From Candidatus Palauibacter rhopaloidicola (GTDB lineage: Bacteria; Gemmatimonadota; Gemmatimonadetes; Palauibacterales; Palauibacteraceae), in contig JAPPGH010000012.1 of assembly GCA_026914155.1 (NCBI GenBank), positions 62,001 through 126,000 on the forward strand: a DNA stretch of 64,000 bases. Direction: 5' to 3'. Below the pieces are notes generated by a model. That model was not told the origin of the DNA and searched no databases. It worked only from the letters and a program-made list of their open reading frames with translations. Positions 9,441-18,731 of this stretch are shown piece after piece (the first letter of the stretch is position 1; every line of letters starts with the position of its first letter). Both the position numbers and the translations under genes were made by a program.

Positions 9441-10600
9441 CCGGCTCCGGCGCGAACGGACGCACGCCCGCGCAGGCCGTGAGCGGCCGAATGGCCGACC
9501 TCCGCGACGAGTTCGTCGATTTCATCTCCCAACTCGTGCTCGAGGAATCCCCGTCCACCGACCCGGAGGCCCAGCGCGGCATCCGCGCGATCCTCACGGA
9601 GACTCTGACCGACCTCGGTCTGGAGGTAGAGCACATCCCGGGACAGGCGAGCGGAGGTCACCTGCTGGCGCGGAGCCCCGCAGCGGCGAACGGGGCACAA
9701 CTCCTCGTGGGACACATGGACACGGTCTGGCCCGTCGGCACGCTGCGGGATATGCCGGTGCGGGTGTCCGACGGCCGCCTCTCGGGTCCCGGCGCCTTCG
9801 ACATGAAGACGGGGCTCGCGATCGGCGTGTTCGCGCTGCGGACGCTGCGGGACCTCGGGCTGGACGCGGGCGTCGCACCCGTCTTCGTCATCAACTCGGA
9901 CGAGGAGATCGGGAGCCCCGAATCCGAGCCGCTGATTCGCGACCTCGCGCGCGGCGCGTCCCGGGCGTTCGTCCTCGAACCCGCGCTGGGCCCCGGCGGC
10001 CGGCTCAAGACGCGGCGCAAGGGGATCGGCCAGTACCGCGTCGAGGTCGCGGGACGGAGTTCGCACGCGGGACTCGCCCCGGAAGAGGGGGCGTCGGCGA
10101 TCCTCGAACTCGCCCACGCGATCCGGGAGATCGACCGCCTGGCGGACCCCGGGGCCGGGACGACGATGAACGTGGGGCTCATCGAGGGCGGCTCTCGCCC
10201 CAACGTGGTCGCCGCGAGCGCGAACTGCGAGGTGGACGTACGCGTGTGGACGGCCGCGGAGGCTGACCGCATCCGCGACGGGATGTTCGGACTGGAGCCC
10301 ACCGTGCCGGGGACGCGGATCCAGGTCACGGAGGTCGCCAGACGCGGGCCGCTGGAGCGCACGCCGCGCAACGTGGCCCTCTGGGAGCGGGCGCTCCGGG
10401 TGGCCGACGAGATCGGCATTGAACTGGAGGAGGGATCGGCGGGCGGCGGCTCGGACGGTAACTTGACGAGCCAGTACACGGCGACGCTCGACGGGCTCGG
10501 TGCCGTGGGCGACGGCGCCCACGCCCGGCACGAGTTCGTGTGGATCGACCGGGCCGTGGAGCGCGTCGCGTTGCTGGCGGGGCTGATCGCGGCGCCGTAG
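9437..10600 (+). CDS. M20 family metallopeptidase, carboxypeptidase G2-like
   Basis: 387 residues with the di-zinc M20 motifs: GHMDTVWP (first ligand and catalytic Asp), PGAFDMKTG (bridging Asp), NSDEEIGS (catalytic and metal Glu pair) and a C-terminal GDGAHARHEFV metal His. The lid/dimerisation domain occupies the middle (GIGQYRVEVAGRSSHAG). These motifs resemble glutamate carboxypeptidase, so it probably removes acidic amino acids from acyl or peptidyl substrates. It begins with GTG inside the GTGA overlap with the preceding gene, behind a GGAGGGAG site. There is no signal peptide, so it should be cytoplasmic. Confidence 0.88.
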   Translation: MTGSGANGRTPAQAVSGRMADLRDEFVDFISQLVLEESPSTDPEAQRGIRAILTETLTDLGLEVEHIPGQASGGHLLARSPAAANGAQLLVGHMDTVWPVGTLRDMPVRVSDGRLSGPGAFDMKTGLAIGVFALRTLRDLGLDAGVAPVFVINSDEEIGSPESEPLIRDLARGASRAFVLEPALGPGGRLKTRRKGIGQYRVEVAGRSSHAGLAPEEGASAILELAHAIREIDRLADPGAGTTMNVGLIEGGSRPNVVAASANCEVDVRVWTAAEADRIRDGMFGLEPTVPGTRIQVTEVARRGPLERTPRNVALWERALRVADEIGIELEEGSAGGGSDGNLTSQYTATLDGLGAVGDGAHARHEFVWIDRAVERVALLAGLIAAP

Positions 10601-10645
10601 CGGCGACCGGCCCGCCGGAAGGCTTCGAGAGGCGGCTTCGACGAG

Positions 10646-12106
10646 ATGTTCTTTCGACAGATTTTCGACGACACGCTCGCGCAGTACGCGTACCTCATCG
10701 GGTGCCAGCGGACCGGAGACGCGATCCTCTTCGATCCCCAGCGCGACATCGACCGCTACGTGGACTTGGCGGCGAGCGAGGGTCTGCGCATCGTCGCCGT
10801 GGCGGAGACCCACATTCACGCCGATTTCCTCTCCGGCGCGAGGGAGTTCGCCGAACGGTTCGGCACCCGGCTCTTCCTGTCCGATGAGGGCGGCCCCGAC
10901 TGGCGCTACGAGTGGGCTCGCGACGGGGGCTACGACCACGTGCCGCTCCGCGACGGCGCCCGCTTCGAAACCGGCGACATCGATTTCCGGGCGCTGCATA
11001 CGCCGGGACACACGCCCGAGCACCTGTCGTTTCTGGTCACCGATCGCGGCGCGGGGGCCGACGAGCCGATGGGCCTCCTCTCCGGGGACTTCGTCTTCGT
11101 GGGCGACCTCGGTCGGCCCGACCTGCTCGAGACGGCGGCGCGGGTCACGGGGGCGATGACGCCCGCGGCGCGCCGGCTGTACGGGTCGGTGCGGAGCTTC
11201 CTCGACCTGCCCGACTACGTGCAGGTGTGGCCGGCCCACGGCGCGGGTTCCTCGTGCGGGAAGGCGCTCGGGGCCGTGCCGGAGACGACCGTGGGCTATG
11301 AGCGACGCTTCAGCCCGGCGATCGCCGCGGCGCTGAAGGGAGAGGACGCGTTCGTCTCCCACATTCTCGAGGGGCAGCCCGAGCCGCCGATGTACTTCGC
11401 CCGCATGAAGCGGGACAACCGCGATGGGGCCCCCGTGCTGGGCGGTCTTCCGCAGCCGCGCCGGGTCGCCCCGCCGGAGGCGGCGTCTCGCGCCCGGGCG
11501 GGTTCGGGCGCCCGGGAAGTCGTGATCGACACGCGGTCGGACCGGTCGGCGTTCATGGCCCGGCACCTCCCCGGGTCGGTCTATGTTCCCCTAACGAGAT
11601 CCTTCTGCACGGCGGCGGGCTCGATCCTGCCGGAGGGCGCGGCGGTCACGCTCGTCATCGATGAGACGGATCTCGAGTGGGCGGTGCGGCGCCTGGTGCG
11701 GATCGGGTTCGACGACGTGAGGGGCTTCGTGGAGCCGGAAGCGCTCGAACGGTACTTTGACGAAGGCGGGGAGCCGGCCGCGATTCCGGAGATCGACCTC
11801 GAGGCGGCGAGCCGGCTGTCGACCAGCGGGCAGGGCGACGTGCTCGACGTGAGATACGCGGCGGAGTACGCCGCGTCGCACCTGCCCGGGGCGGTCAACG
11901 CTTCGTACACGCGGCTGCCCGATTACGCGGACCGGCTGCCGTCGAACGGTTCGCTGCTCGTACATTGCCTGAGCGGTGCCCGGGCTGCGGTGGCCGCCAG
12001 CTACCTGGCCCGCGAGGGCCGCGACGTGCACTACATCAACGACCTTTTCACCGCATACGCGGGATCGCTGGAAACCGGAGGACCTCAATCATGGTCACAG
12101 TCATGA
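10646..12106 (+). CDS. Persulfide dioxygenase-like MBL domain fused to two rhodanese domains
   Basis: 486 residues. Residues 1-250 are a metallo-beta-lactamase domain of the ETHE1/glyoxalase II type: THIHAD (His56, His58, Asp60), HTPGHTPEH, LSGDFVFVGDLGRPDL and the WPAHGAGSSCGK tail. Two rhodanese domains follow. The first (about 290-370) keeps the fold (VVIDTRS, HLPGSVYVP) but its active-site loop has VIDETD with no cysteine. The second (about 385-480) has the loop VHCLSGARA with Cys441. Such fusions oxidise glutathione-type persulfides and hand sulfur to a carrier cysteine, so the protein should work in sulfide detoxification. Its last 16 bases overlap the start of the next gene. Confidence 0.92.
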   Translation: MFFRQIFDDTLAQYAYLIGCQRTGDAILFDPQRDIDRYVDLAASEGLRIVAVAETHIHADFLSGAREFAERFGTRLFLSDEGGPDWRYEWARDGGYDHVPLRDGARFETGDIDFRALHTPGHTPEHLSFLVTDRGAGADEPMGLLSGDFVFVGDLGRPDLLETAARVTGAMTPAARRLYGSVRSFLDLPDYVQVWPAHGAGSSCGKALGAVPETTVGYERRFSPAIAAALKGEDAFVSHILEGQPEPPMYFARMKRDNRDGAPVLGGLPQPRRVAPPEAASRARAGSGAREVVIDTRSDRSAFMARHLPGSVYVPLTRSFCTAAGSILPEGAAVTLVIDETDLEWAVRRLVRIGFDDVRGFVEPEALERYFDEGGEPAAIPEIDLEAASRLSTSGQGDVLDVRYAAEYAASHLPGAVNASYTRLPDYADRLPSNGSLLVHCLSGARAAVAASYLAREGRDVHYINDLFTAYAGSLETGGPQSWSQS

Positions 12107-14418
12107 AGATCCGATCATTGGCCGCCACCCTGGCCGCCTTCGCCGTCGTCGTCTTGATCGTCGGTCCCGCGGCGCTCGCCGCGCAGGGATTCGGCACCTC
12201 GGTGCTTGTGGGCGGGGGCGAAGTTCTGGTGGGGGAGCCCACCTCAGAGCGTGAGCCCGGAAGCGTGCGCGTCTTCCGAGACGGCCGCTGGACGGAGGTC
12301 CAGGCGCTGTATGCGCCGGCCGCGGCGGTGCGGGATGGCTTCGGGGCAGCGCTGGCGTCCGCCGGCTCGCACCTGTTCGTGGGCGCGCCCGGGGCGGGCG
12401 CCGTGCACGTGTTCGAGCGCGAGGGCGCCGAATGGCGGCACGCCGCGGAGATCTCCTCGCCCGGCCTGGAGGCGTTCGGGCGCTCGCTGGCCGCCGGGGA
12501 CACGCACCTGCTGGTGGCCGCCTTGGACGCCGCCGGCGGGCAGGGCGTCGTCGTCGCCTACCGGCGCGTGAACGGAGGCTGGGAGGAGCAGGCCCGCTTG
12601 GCGGCGGACGGCGCACCGGCGGGGTTCGGGGCCTCGATCGCGCTCGGCGGCGACCTCGCGCTCGTCGGCGCGCCGCTCGTCGATGAGGGTCGCGGCGAAG
12701 CGTACCTCTTCGGCTTCGAGGCGGACGCGGGCTGGCAGCGCGTCGCGCGACTCGGCGGCGATGGCGGCGAGGCGGGACGCGCATTCGGGTCGGCGGTCGC
12801 GTTCGCGGGCGACGAGGCGCTGGTCGGCGCGGCCGGTCAGGATGCGGGGCTCGGCGCCATCCACCGGTTCGCGAGGGACGCCGCCGGGGAGTGGCAGCTC
12901 GCAGGGACCGTGGCGCCCGACAACGCGGCCCCCACCGCGTTCGGCGCCGCGCTCGCCGTGGACGGCGATGTCGTGTGGGTCGGTGCGCCCCTCGCCGCCG
13001 GAAGGGGTCTCGTGTATCGGGTTGAACCCTCCGACGACGGCTGGACCGCTGAAGCCGGGTTCGACATGCCGGGCCGGGAACCGGTCCAGGTGGGACGCGT
13101 GGTGGCGGCGGGGAACCGCCGGGTGGTCGCGGGTCTGCCCGCCGACGACTTCGGAGCCGGGTCCGCCGTGCTCATGGACGCCAGGTCCAACGGGTTGGTC
13201 CGGCTCGTGAGCGAGCAGGTCGGGCTCTCCTCTATCTTCGGCGGCCAGATCGACTGCGAGGAGGGGCTTGCCGAGGGCTTCGACTGCGACCGCGTGGATC
13301 TCCTCTCCTTCATCCCGCGGGAAGAACTCGGCGCCCCCCGCGGCATCCGCCTGAACGACGTGTGGGGCTGGACCGATCCGGCGACGCAACGCGAATACGC
13401 GCTCGTGGGCCGCATGGACGGCATCGCGTTCGTGGACGTGACGGACGCGTTCAACCCGCGGTATCTGGGCAACTTCGCCAAGACGCCGGGGAGCCGGTCG
13501 AACACGTGGCGCGACATGAAGGTGTTCAGGGACCACATGTTCGTCGTCGCCGACGGGGCGGGACAGCACGGGATGCAGGTCTTCGACCTCACCCAGTTGC
13601 GCGACGTCGCGGAGCCCCGGGAGTGGAAGCCGACGGCGCTGTATGAAGAGGTCGCCTCGGTCCACAACGTCGCGATCAACGAGGAGACGGGCTTCGCGTA
13701 CCTGGTGGGCGCCTCCGGCGGAGGCGAGACGTGCGGCGGCGGTTCGCACATCGTCGACATCAACGACCCGCTCAATCCGGTGTTCGTCGGCTGTTTCGCC
13801 CATCCCAACACCGGGCGCCGCAACACCGGGAACTCGCACGACACGCAGTGCGTGATCTACCACGGTCCCGACGAGGACTACGCGGGCCGCGAGATCTGCG
13901 TGAACGCGAACGAGACGGCGATTTCGATCGCCGACGTCACGGACAAATCGAACCCGGTCGCCGTGGCCCGCGCCGAATACCCGAACGTGGCCTACGCGCA
14001 CCAGGGCTGGCTCACGGAAGACCACGCGTACTTCTATTCCAACGACGAACTCGACGAGGTGAGCGGGCAGGTGGACGCGACGCGGACGCTCGTGTGGGAT
14101 CTGCGGGACCTCGACGATCCGCTCCTCGTCCGGGAGTACTACAGCGAGACGAAGGTCACGGATCACAACCTCTACGTGCGCGGCGACCGGCTCTACATGT
14201 CGAACAACCGCGCCGGGCTGCGGGTGCTCGACATCAGCGACCCCGAGAACCCGACGGAAGCGGGGAGCTTCGATACCACGCCCTGGGGCGAGGACGCGGC
14301 GGGCTTCGACGGCACGTGGAGCGTCTATCCGTACTTCGAGAGCGGGACGATCCTCCTCTCGAGCCGGCGCGAGGGACTGTTCCTCGTGAAGGCGCGGGAC
14401 GAGCGGCTTGTTCCCTGA
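12091..14418 (+). CDS. Exported FG-GAP/LVIVD-repeat protein (choice-of-anchor B type)
   Basis: 775 residues with a clear signal peptide (MKIRSLAATLAAFAVVVLIVG...ALA). Residues about 35-370 are repeated beta-propeller blades of FG-GAP character (FGAALASAGSHLFVGAPGAG and similar). From about 420 to the end it is an LVIVD-type propeller with repeated motifs such as GIAFVDVTDAFNPRYLG, SHIVDINDPLNPVFVG and RVLDISDPENPTEAG. A cysteine-rich insert is seen (GGGETCGGG, HDTQCVIY). The ATG at 12091 has GGAGG 9 bases upstream; an ATG at 12103 overlapping the previous stop is less well served. It is presumably secreted or surface-held. Function unknown; compare the paralogue at 16198-18216. Confidence 0.88.
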   Translation: MVTVMKIRSLAATLAAFAVVVLIVGPAALAAQGFGTSVLVGGGEVLVGEPTSEREPGSVRVFRDGRWTEVQALYAPAAAVRDGFGAALASAGSHLFVGAPGAGAVHVFEREGAEWRHAAEISSPGLEAFGRSLAAGDTHLLVAALDAAGGQGVVVAYRRVNGGWEEQARLAADGAPAGFGASIALGGDLALVGAPLVDEGRGEAYLFGFEADAGWQRVARLGGDGGEAGRAFGSAVAFAGDEALVGAAGQDAGLGAIHRFARDAAGEWQLAGTVAPDNAAPTAFGAALAVDGDVVWVGAPLAAGRGLVYRVEPSDDGWTAEAGFDMPGREPVQVGRVVAAGNRRVVAGLPADDFGAGSAVLMDARSNGLVRLVSEQVGLSSIFGGQIDCEEGLAEGFDCDRVDLLSFIPREELGAPRGIRLNDVWGWTDPATQREYALVGRMDGIAFVDVTDAFNPRYLGNFAKTPGSRSNTWRDMKVFRDHMFVVADGAGQHGMQVFDLTQLRDVAEPREWKPTALYEEVASVHNVAINEETGFAYLVGASGGGETCGGGSHIVDINDPLNPVFVGCFAHPNTGRRNTGNSHDTQCVIYHGPDEDYAGREICVNANETAISIADVTDKSNPVAVARAEYPNVAYAHQGWLTEDHAYFYSNDELDEVSGQVDATRTLVWDLRDLDDPLLVREYYSETKVTDHNLYVRGDRLYMSNNRAGLRVLDISDPENPTEAGSFDTTPWGEDAAGFDGTWSVYPYFESGTILLSSRREGLFLVKARDERLVP

Positions 14419-14421
14419 CCG

Positions 14422-16101
14422 ATGTGTTCCGTCCTCGGCATCTTCGAGATCGAACCCGGCGCCGCGGGTCTCCGGCGCCGGGCGCTCGACCTCTCGCGGC
14501 GCCAGCGGCACCGGGGGCCGGACTGGAGCGGCATCTACGCGGGCGAGCGGGCCATCCTCGCCCACGAGCGGCTCTCCATCGTCGACGTGGAGAGCGGGGC
14601 GCAGCCCCTGTTCGGCCCCGACCGCACGACGGTGCTCGCGGTCAACGGGGAGATCTACAACCACCGGGCGCTGGAGCAGGGCGCGGCGCGCGGCTATCCG
14701 TTCCGCACCCGCTCGGACTGTGAGGTCATCCTCGCCCTGTACGAAGGTCGGCCCGACGACCCCGCGGAGTGGCTCAACGAGCTGAGCGGGATCTTCGCGT
14801 TCGCGCTCTACGACGAGACGCGCGACCGCTACCTGATCGCACGCGATCCCATCGGCGTCATGCCGCTCTACACGGGGCGGGACGCGGAGGGCCGCTTCTA
14901 CGTGGCCTCCGAGATGAAGGCGCTCATCGACACCTGTCCCGAAATCCACGACTTCCCTCCGGGGCACATGCTCGACAGCGGCAGCGGCGATGGCCGGCCG
15001 GTGCCGTACTACCGGCCGGGGTGGCGCGAGTACGATGCGGTGGCGGGCGGATCGACGGATCCGGCGCGCGTGCGCGACGCGCTGGAGGAGGCGGTGCACC
15101 GGCAACTGATGTCGGACGTGCCGTACGGCGTGCTGCTGTCGGGCGGCCTCGACTCGTCGATCATCTCCGCGCTGGCCATGAAGTTCTCGCGCCGGCGGGT
15201 GGAGACGGGGGATGCCGAGGAGGCCTGGTGGCCGCGGCTGCATTCGTTCGCCATCGGACTCGAAGGGGCGCCTGACGTGGCGGCGGCGCGCGCGGCGGCG
15301 GAGGCGATCGGCACCGTGCATCACGAGATCGTCTACACGCTGCAAGAAGGGCTCGACGCGATCTCCGACGTCATCAGGCACCTGGAGACGTTTGACGTGA
15401 CGACGGTGCGGGCCTCCACGCCGATGTACCTCATGGCCCGCCGCATCAAGGCGATGGGGATCAAGATGGTGCTCTCGGGCGAGGGCGCCGACGAGGTCTT
15501 CGGCGGCTACCTCTACTTTCACAAGGCCCCCGACGCGCGGGCCTTCCACGAAGAGACCGTCCGCAAGCTCGACCAGCTCCACAAGTACGACTGCCTGCGC
15601 GCGAACAAGTCGATGGCCGCGTGGGGCGTGGAGGCGCGCGTGCCCTTCCTCGACCGCGAGTTCCTCGATGTGGCCATGGCCCTTGACCCGGAGTCGAAGC
15701 GGCCGGCGGACGGCCGCATGGAGAAGCACATCCTGCGCGAGGCGTTCGAGGGACTCCTCCCGGACGAGATCCTGTGGCGCCAGAAGGAACAGTTCTCCGA
15801 CGGGGTGGGCTATTCCTGGATCGACAGCCTGAAGGAGATGGCCGGGGGGGAGATCGGCGACGGACAGCTCGCCCGGGCGGCCGCGCGGTTCCCCACCAAC
15901 ACGCCGCTCACGAAGGAAGCGTATCTCTACCGCTCGATCTTCGCGTCGCACTTCCCGGGCGAGCCGCCCGTCCGCTGCGTCCCGGAGGGCCCGAGCATCG
16001 CCTGCAGCACGCCCGCCGCGATCGCCTGGGACCCCGCCTTCGCCGGCATGGCCGACCCCTCGGGCCGCGCCGTGCAGGGCGTCCACGCCCACAGTTACTG
16101 A
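14422..16101 (+). CDS. asnB: Asparagine synthetase B, glutamine-hydrolysing
   Basis: 559 residues, the length of bacterial AsnB. It starts MCSVLGIF, so Cys2 is the N-terminal glutaminase nucleophile after Met removal; RHRGPDWSG, LSIVD and NGEIYNH are class II amidotransferase motifs. The synthetase half has the PP-loop LLSGGLDSSI and later LSGEGADEVFGGY. It makes asparagine from aspartate, glutamine and ATP. It lies 3 bases after the LVIVD gene and about 100 bases before another LVIVD gene, an odd context for a housekeeping enzyme. The C-terminal tail (residues about 510-559) is rich in Pro, Ala and Gly. Confidence 0.96.
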   Translation: MCSVLGIFEIEPGAAGLRRRALDLSRRQRHRGPDWSGIYAGERAILAHERLSIVDVESGAQPLFGPDRTTVLAVNGEIYNHRALEQGAARGYPFRTRSDCEVILALYEGRPDDPAEWLNELSGIFAFALYDETRDRYLIARDPIGVMPLYTGRDAEGRFYVASEMKALIDTCPEIHDFPPGHMLDSGSGDGRPVPYYRPGWREYDAVAGGSTDPARVRDALEEAVHRQLMSDVPYGVLLSGGLDSSIISALAMKFSRRRVETGDAEEAWWPRLHSFAIGLEGAPDVAAARAAAEAIGTVHHEIVYTLQEGLDAISDVIRHLETFDVTTVRASTPMYLMARRIKAMGIKMVLSGEGADEVFGGYLYFHKAPDARAFHEETVRKLDQLHKYDCLRANKSMAAWGVEARVPFLDREFLDVAMALDPESKRPADGRMEKHILREAFEGLLPDEILWRQKEQFSDGVGYSWIDSLKEMAGGEIGDGQLARAAARFPTNTPLTKEAYLYRSIFASHFPGEPPVRCVPEGPSIACSTPAAIAWDPAFAGMADPSGRAVQGVHAHSY

Positions 16102-16197
16102 ACGACGGGGCGATCCCCGGCGGGTTTGCGCCGTCGCTTGCGGGGCGGGCATCTTGGGGCGTCGTGATCCGCACGTACCACAGACGAAGGTCGAACG

Positions 16198-18216
16198 ATG
16201 AATATCCCCGCCCGCTCCGCACTCCTCATTCTCCTCGTGCTTTCGGCCGCCGGTTTCGCCGCGATTACTCCCGCCGCGGCGCAGGAGGCGGTTTCGGTCG
16301 AGGTCGCGCCGAGCGCGCTGTCGCTGGAGGTGGGGGAAGAGGCCACGCTGGAGGTCCGCGTCCTGGACGCCGATGGCAACGCGGTCGATGCCCAGATTCT
16401 GTTCTTCCCATCGTACGCGGACGGACGCAGCGGGAGCGCGCGGCAGAGCATCGACGTGGACCGGGCGACGGGCCGGATCAGGGCGGTGAAGGGCGGTGAG
16501 TTTCTGATCTCCGCCATTGTCGCGACGGCGCGCGGCCTGCGCGGCGAAGCGATGGTGAGCGTGGCCTTCCCCCCGCTCGACCGGATCGACGTGACGCCTG
16601 CGGGCGGGTCGACGTATGTCGGCGTGGCGACGCGTCACCGGGCGACGCTGCTCGACACGGCCGAGGACGAGCGCGATGGCGAGATCCGCTGGTCCACCTC
16701 CGACGAGGGCGTGGCGACTGTGGACCGCTTTGGCATCCTCACGGCGCACGCGCCGGGGCAGGTGGTGCTGCAGGCGGAAGCGGAAGGCATCGCCGCGGAG
16801 GTTCGCTACGACGTCAGGGAGAACCCCGCCGCTCGCCTGACGGTGTCCGGCAGCGCGGAGCGGGCGCGAACGGGCGACGTGGTACGGTTCGTGGCGACCG
16901 TCGAGGATGCGATGGGCGGCGCGGTGGGCGACCTGCCGGTCACCTGGACCGTGATGTCGGACCCCTCCATCGAGGCGACGGCGGACATCCCACCGGCGGA
17001 GATCGATGGGCAGGGCCGGTTCGTGGCCTACTTCCCCGGCGTGTACACGGTCGTCGCCAACGTGCCGGGCCGCGCCGCGCGCACCTCGCTGGAGGTCCAT
17101 CCGCGGCACGCCTCGCAGGAAGTCACGTTCGTGGGACATGGACAGGTCAACAACGAGCGCACCTCGGACCTGTGGGTGTGGGAGGGCGTCGACGGTCGCG
17201 ACTACGCGATCACGGGCACGCACGCGGCGGCGGGCGCCGTCTACTTCTGGGATGTGACGGATCCGGCGAGCCCCGTCCTCACCGACTCCGTCGTCGTCGA
17301 TGCGCGCACGACGAACGACGTGAAGGTCAGCGAGGACGGGGAGGTCTGCGTGATCTCGCGCGAGGGGGCCTCCAACCGCCGCAACGGGATCGTCGTCCTC
17401 GACTGCCGGAACCCGCGGGACGTGACGACGATCTCCGTCTTCGACGACGAGCTTACCGGCGGCGTCCACAACCTCTTCATCCACGACGGCCACGTGTACG
17501 CCGTGAACAACGGGCGCCGCTTCGACGTGATCAACATCGAGGACCCGGCAACCCCGCACCGCGTGGGCCGGTTCGAACTCGACACGCCCGGGCACGCGAT
17601 CCACGACATTTGGATCGTGGACGGGATCGCGTACACCTCGAACTGGGGCGACGGGGTCGTGCTCATCGACGTGGGGGGCGGCGACCGCGGCGGCTCTCCG
17701 TCCAATCCGGTCGAGATCGCGCGCTTCCGCGACATCGGGGGGCGGACGCACGCCGCCTTCCCGTACCGGAGTCCGACGGGGCGCTTCTACGTGTTCATGG
17801 GAGACGAGGCGGGGCGTCCGGGCTTCGACGGGCAGGACCCGGATCGCACGCCGATGTTCATGTCGGGCTACATCCACGTGGTGGACTTCACGGACCCCGA
17901 CAACCCGGAGGAGGTCGCGCGTTACGAGATTCCCGAGGCGGGCTCGCACAACATGTGGATCGACGACGACAAGCTGTACGCGGCGTTCTACAACGGCGGG
18001 CTGCGGGTCCTCGACATCTCCGGCGAGCTGAAGGGGAACCTGGGCGAGCAGGGCCGGGAGATCGCACGCTACATGGCGTACGATCCGGACGGCGTAGTGG
18101 CGAACGCGCCCTTCACCTGGGGGCCGCAGATCCACAAGGGGAACCTCTTCTTCGCGGAGTACTTCAGCGGGCTGTGGGCGGTGAAGCTCCAGCCGCGCCA
18201 GGAACTCGTCCCGTAG
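16198..18216 (+). CDS. Exported Ig-like/LVIVD-repeat protein
   Basis: 672 residues with a signal peptide ending near residue 28 (AAITPAAAQ). Residues about 30-210 are two bacterial Ig-like (BIG2-type) domains: VSVEVAPSALSLEVGEEATL, then IDVTPAGG... with WSTSDEGVATVD and GILTAHAPGQ. A third beta-rich domain spans about 215-300. The remainder is an LVIVD propeller (YFWDVTDPASPVLTDS, DVINIEDPATPHRVG, HVVDFTDPDNPEEVARYEIP, RVLDISGELKG). It is the paralogue of the protein at 12091-14418, with the N-terminal FG-GAP part replaced by Ig-like domains. Start ATG with GAAGGT upstream. Likely surface-located; molecular function unknown. Confidence 0.88.
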   Translation: MNIPARSALLILLVLSAAGFAAITPAAAQEAVSVEVAPSALSLEVGEEATLEVRVLDADGNAVDAQILFFPSYADGRSGSARQSIDVDRATGRIRAVKGGEFLISAIVATARGLRGEAMVSVAFPPLDRIDVTPAGGSTYVGVATRHRATLLDTAEDERDGEIRWSTSDEGVATVDRFGILTAHAPGQVVLQAEAEGIAAEVRYDVRENPAARLTVSGSAERARTGDVVRFVATVEDAMGGAVGDLPVTWTVMSDPSIEATADIPPAEIDGQGRFVAYFPGVYTVVANVPGRAARTSLEVHPRHASQEVTFVGHGQVNNERTSDLWVWEGVDGRDYAITGTHAAAGAVYFWDVTDPASPVLTDSVVVDARTTNDVKVSEDGEVCVISREGASNRRNGIVVLDCRNPRDVTTISVFDDELTGGVHNLFIHDGHVYAVNNGRRFDVINIEDPATPHRVGRFELDTPGHAIHDIWIVDGIAYTSNWGDGVVLIDVGGGDRGGSPSNPVEIARFRDIGGRTHAAFPYRSPTGRFYVFMGDEAGRPGFDGQDPDRTPMFMSGYIHVVDFTDPDNPEEVARYEIPEAGSHNMWIDDDKLYAAFYNGGLRVLDISGELKGNLGEQGREIARYMAYDPDGVVANAPFTWGPQIHKGNLFFAEYFSGLWAVKLQPRQELVP

Positions 18217-18230
18217 CCGGATCGAGCTCG

Positions 18231-18731
18231 GTGCGAGTATCCGCCCGGATCAACGGCGTGGCGTGGTCCGGGGAGGTGGAGCCGCGCCTCCTCCTGTCGG
18301 ACTTTCTGCGCTCCGACGTCGGGCTCACCGGCACGCATGTGGGATGCGAGCACGGGGTGTGCGGGGCGTGCACCGTGCAACTGGACGGGGAACCGGTGCG
18401 GGCCTGCCTCATGTTCGCGGTGCAGATCGACGGGCACGAGGTGACGACCGTCGAGGGGCTCGCCGCGGCGGCGCCCGGGGAGGCGATCTCCGTCGAACAG
18501 CTGCACCCGGTCCAGCGGGCGCTGCACGAAACGCACGGTCTGCAGTGCGGCTTCTGCACCCCCGGCATCTTGATGACGGCGGAGGCCTTCCTGCGCGAGA
18601 ATCCGGCGCCTTCGCGGGGGGAGATCCGCGAGGCCGTGTCCGGGCACCTGTGCCGCTGCACCGGCTACCACAACATCGTGGAGGGCGTCGCGCTCGCGGC
18701 CGAGCGCCTCGCGGCGGAGGGGGAACCGTGA
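18231..18731 (+). CDS. Molybdenum hydroxylase small subunit, two 2Fe-2S clusters (CoxS/XdhC-like)
   Basis: 166 residues, the standard length for the iron-sulfur subunit of xanthine dehydrogenase/CO dehydrogenase-type enzymes. The plant-ferredoxin-type cluster is ligated by Cys39, Cys44, Cys47 and Cys59 (GCEHGVCGACTV...RACL). The second cluster is ligated by Cys106, Cys109, Cys141 and Cys143 (QCGFCTPG...HLCRCTGY). It passes electrons from molybdopterin to FAD. The GTG start lies 14 bases after the preceding stop and no other in-frame start fits. It overlaps the large-subunit gene through GTGA. Confidence 0.95.
   Translation: MRVSARINGVAWSGEVEPRLLLSDFLRSDVGLTGTHVGCEHGVCGACTVQLDGEPVRACLMFAVQIDGHEVTTVEGLAAAAPGEAISVEQLHPVQRALHETHGLQCGFCTPGILMTAEAFLRENPAPSRGEIREAVSGHLCRCTGYHNIVEGVALAAERLAAEGEP

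Noticed and set aside
12244..18135. A 1963-codon open frame on the minus strand
   Set aside because: It runs antisense to three well-supported genes, is rich in Arg, His and Val with no recognisable domain, and is an artefact of G+C-rich third positions.
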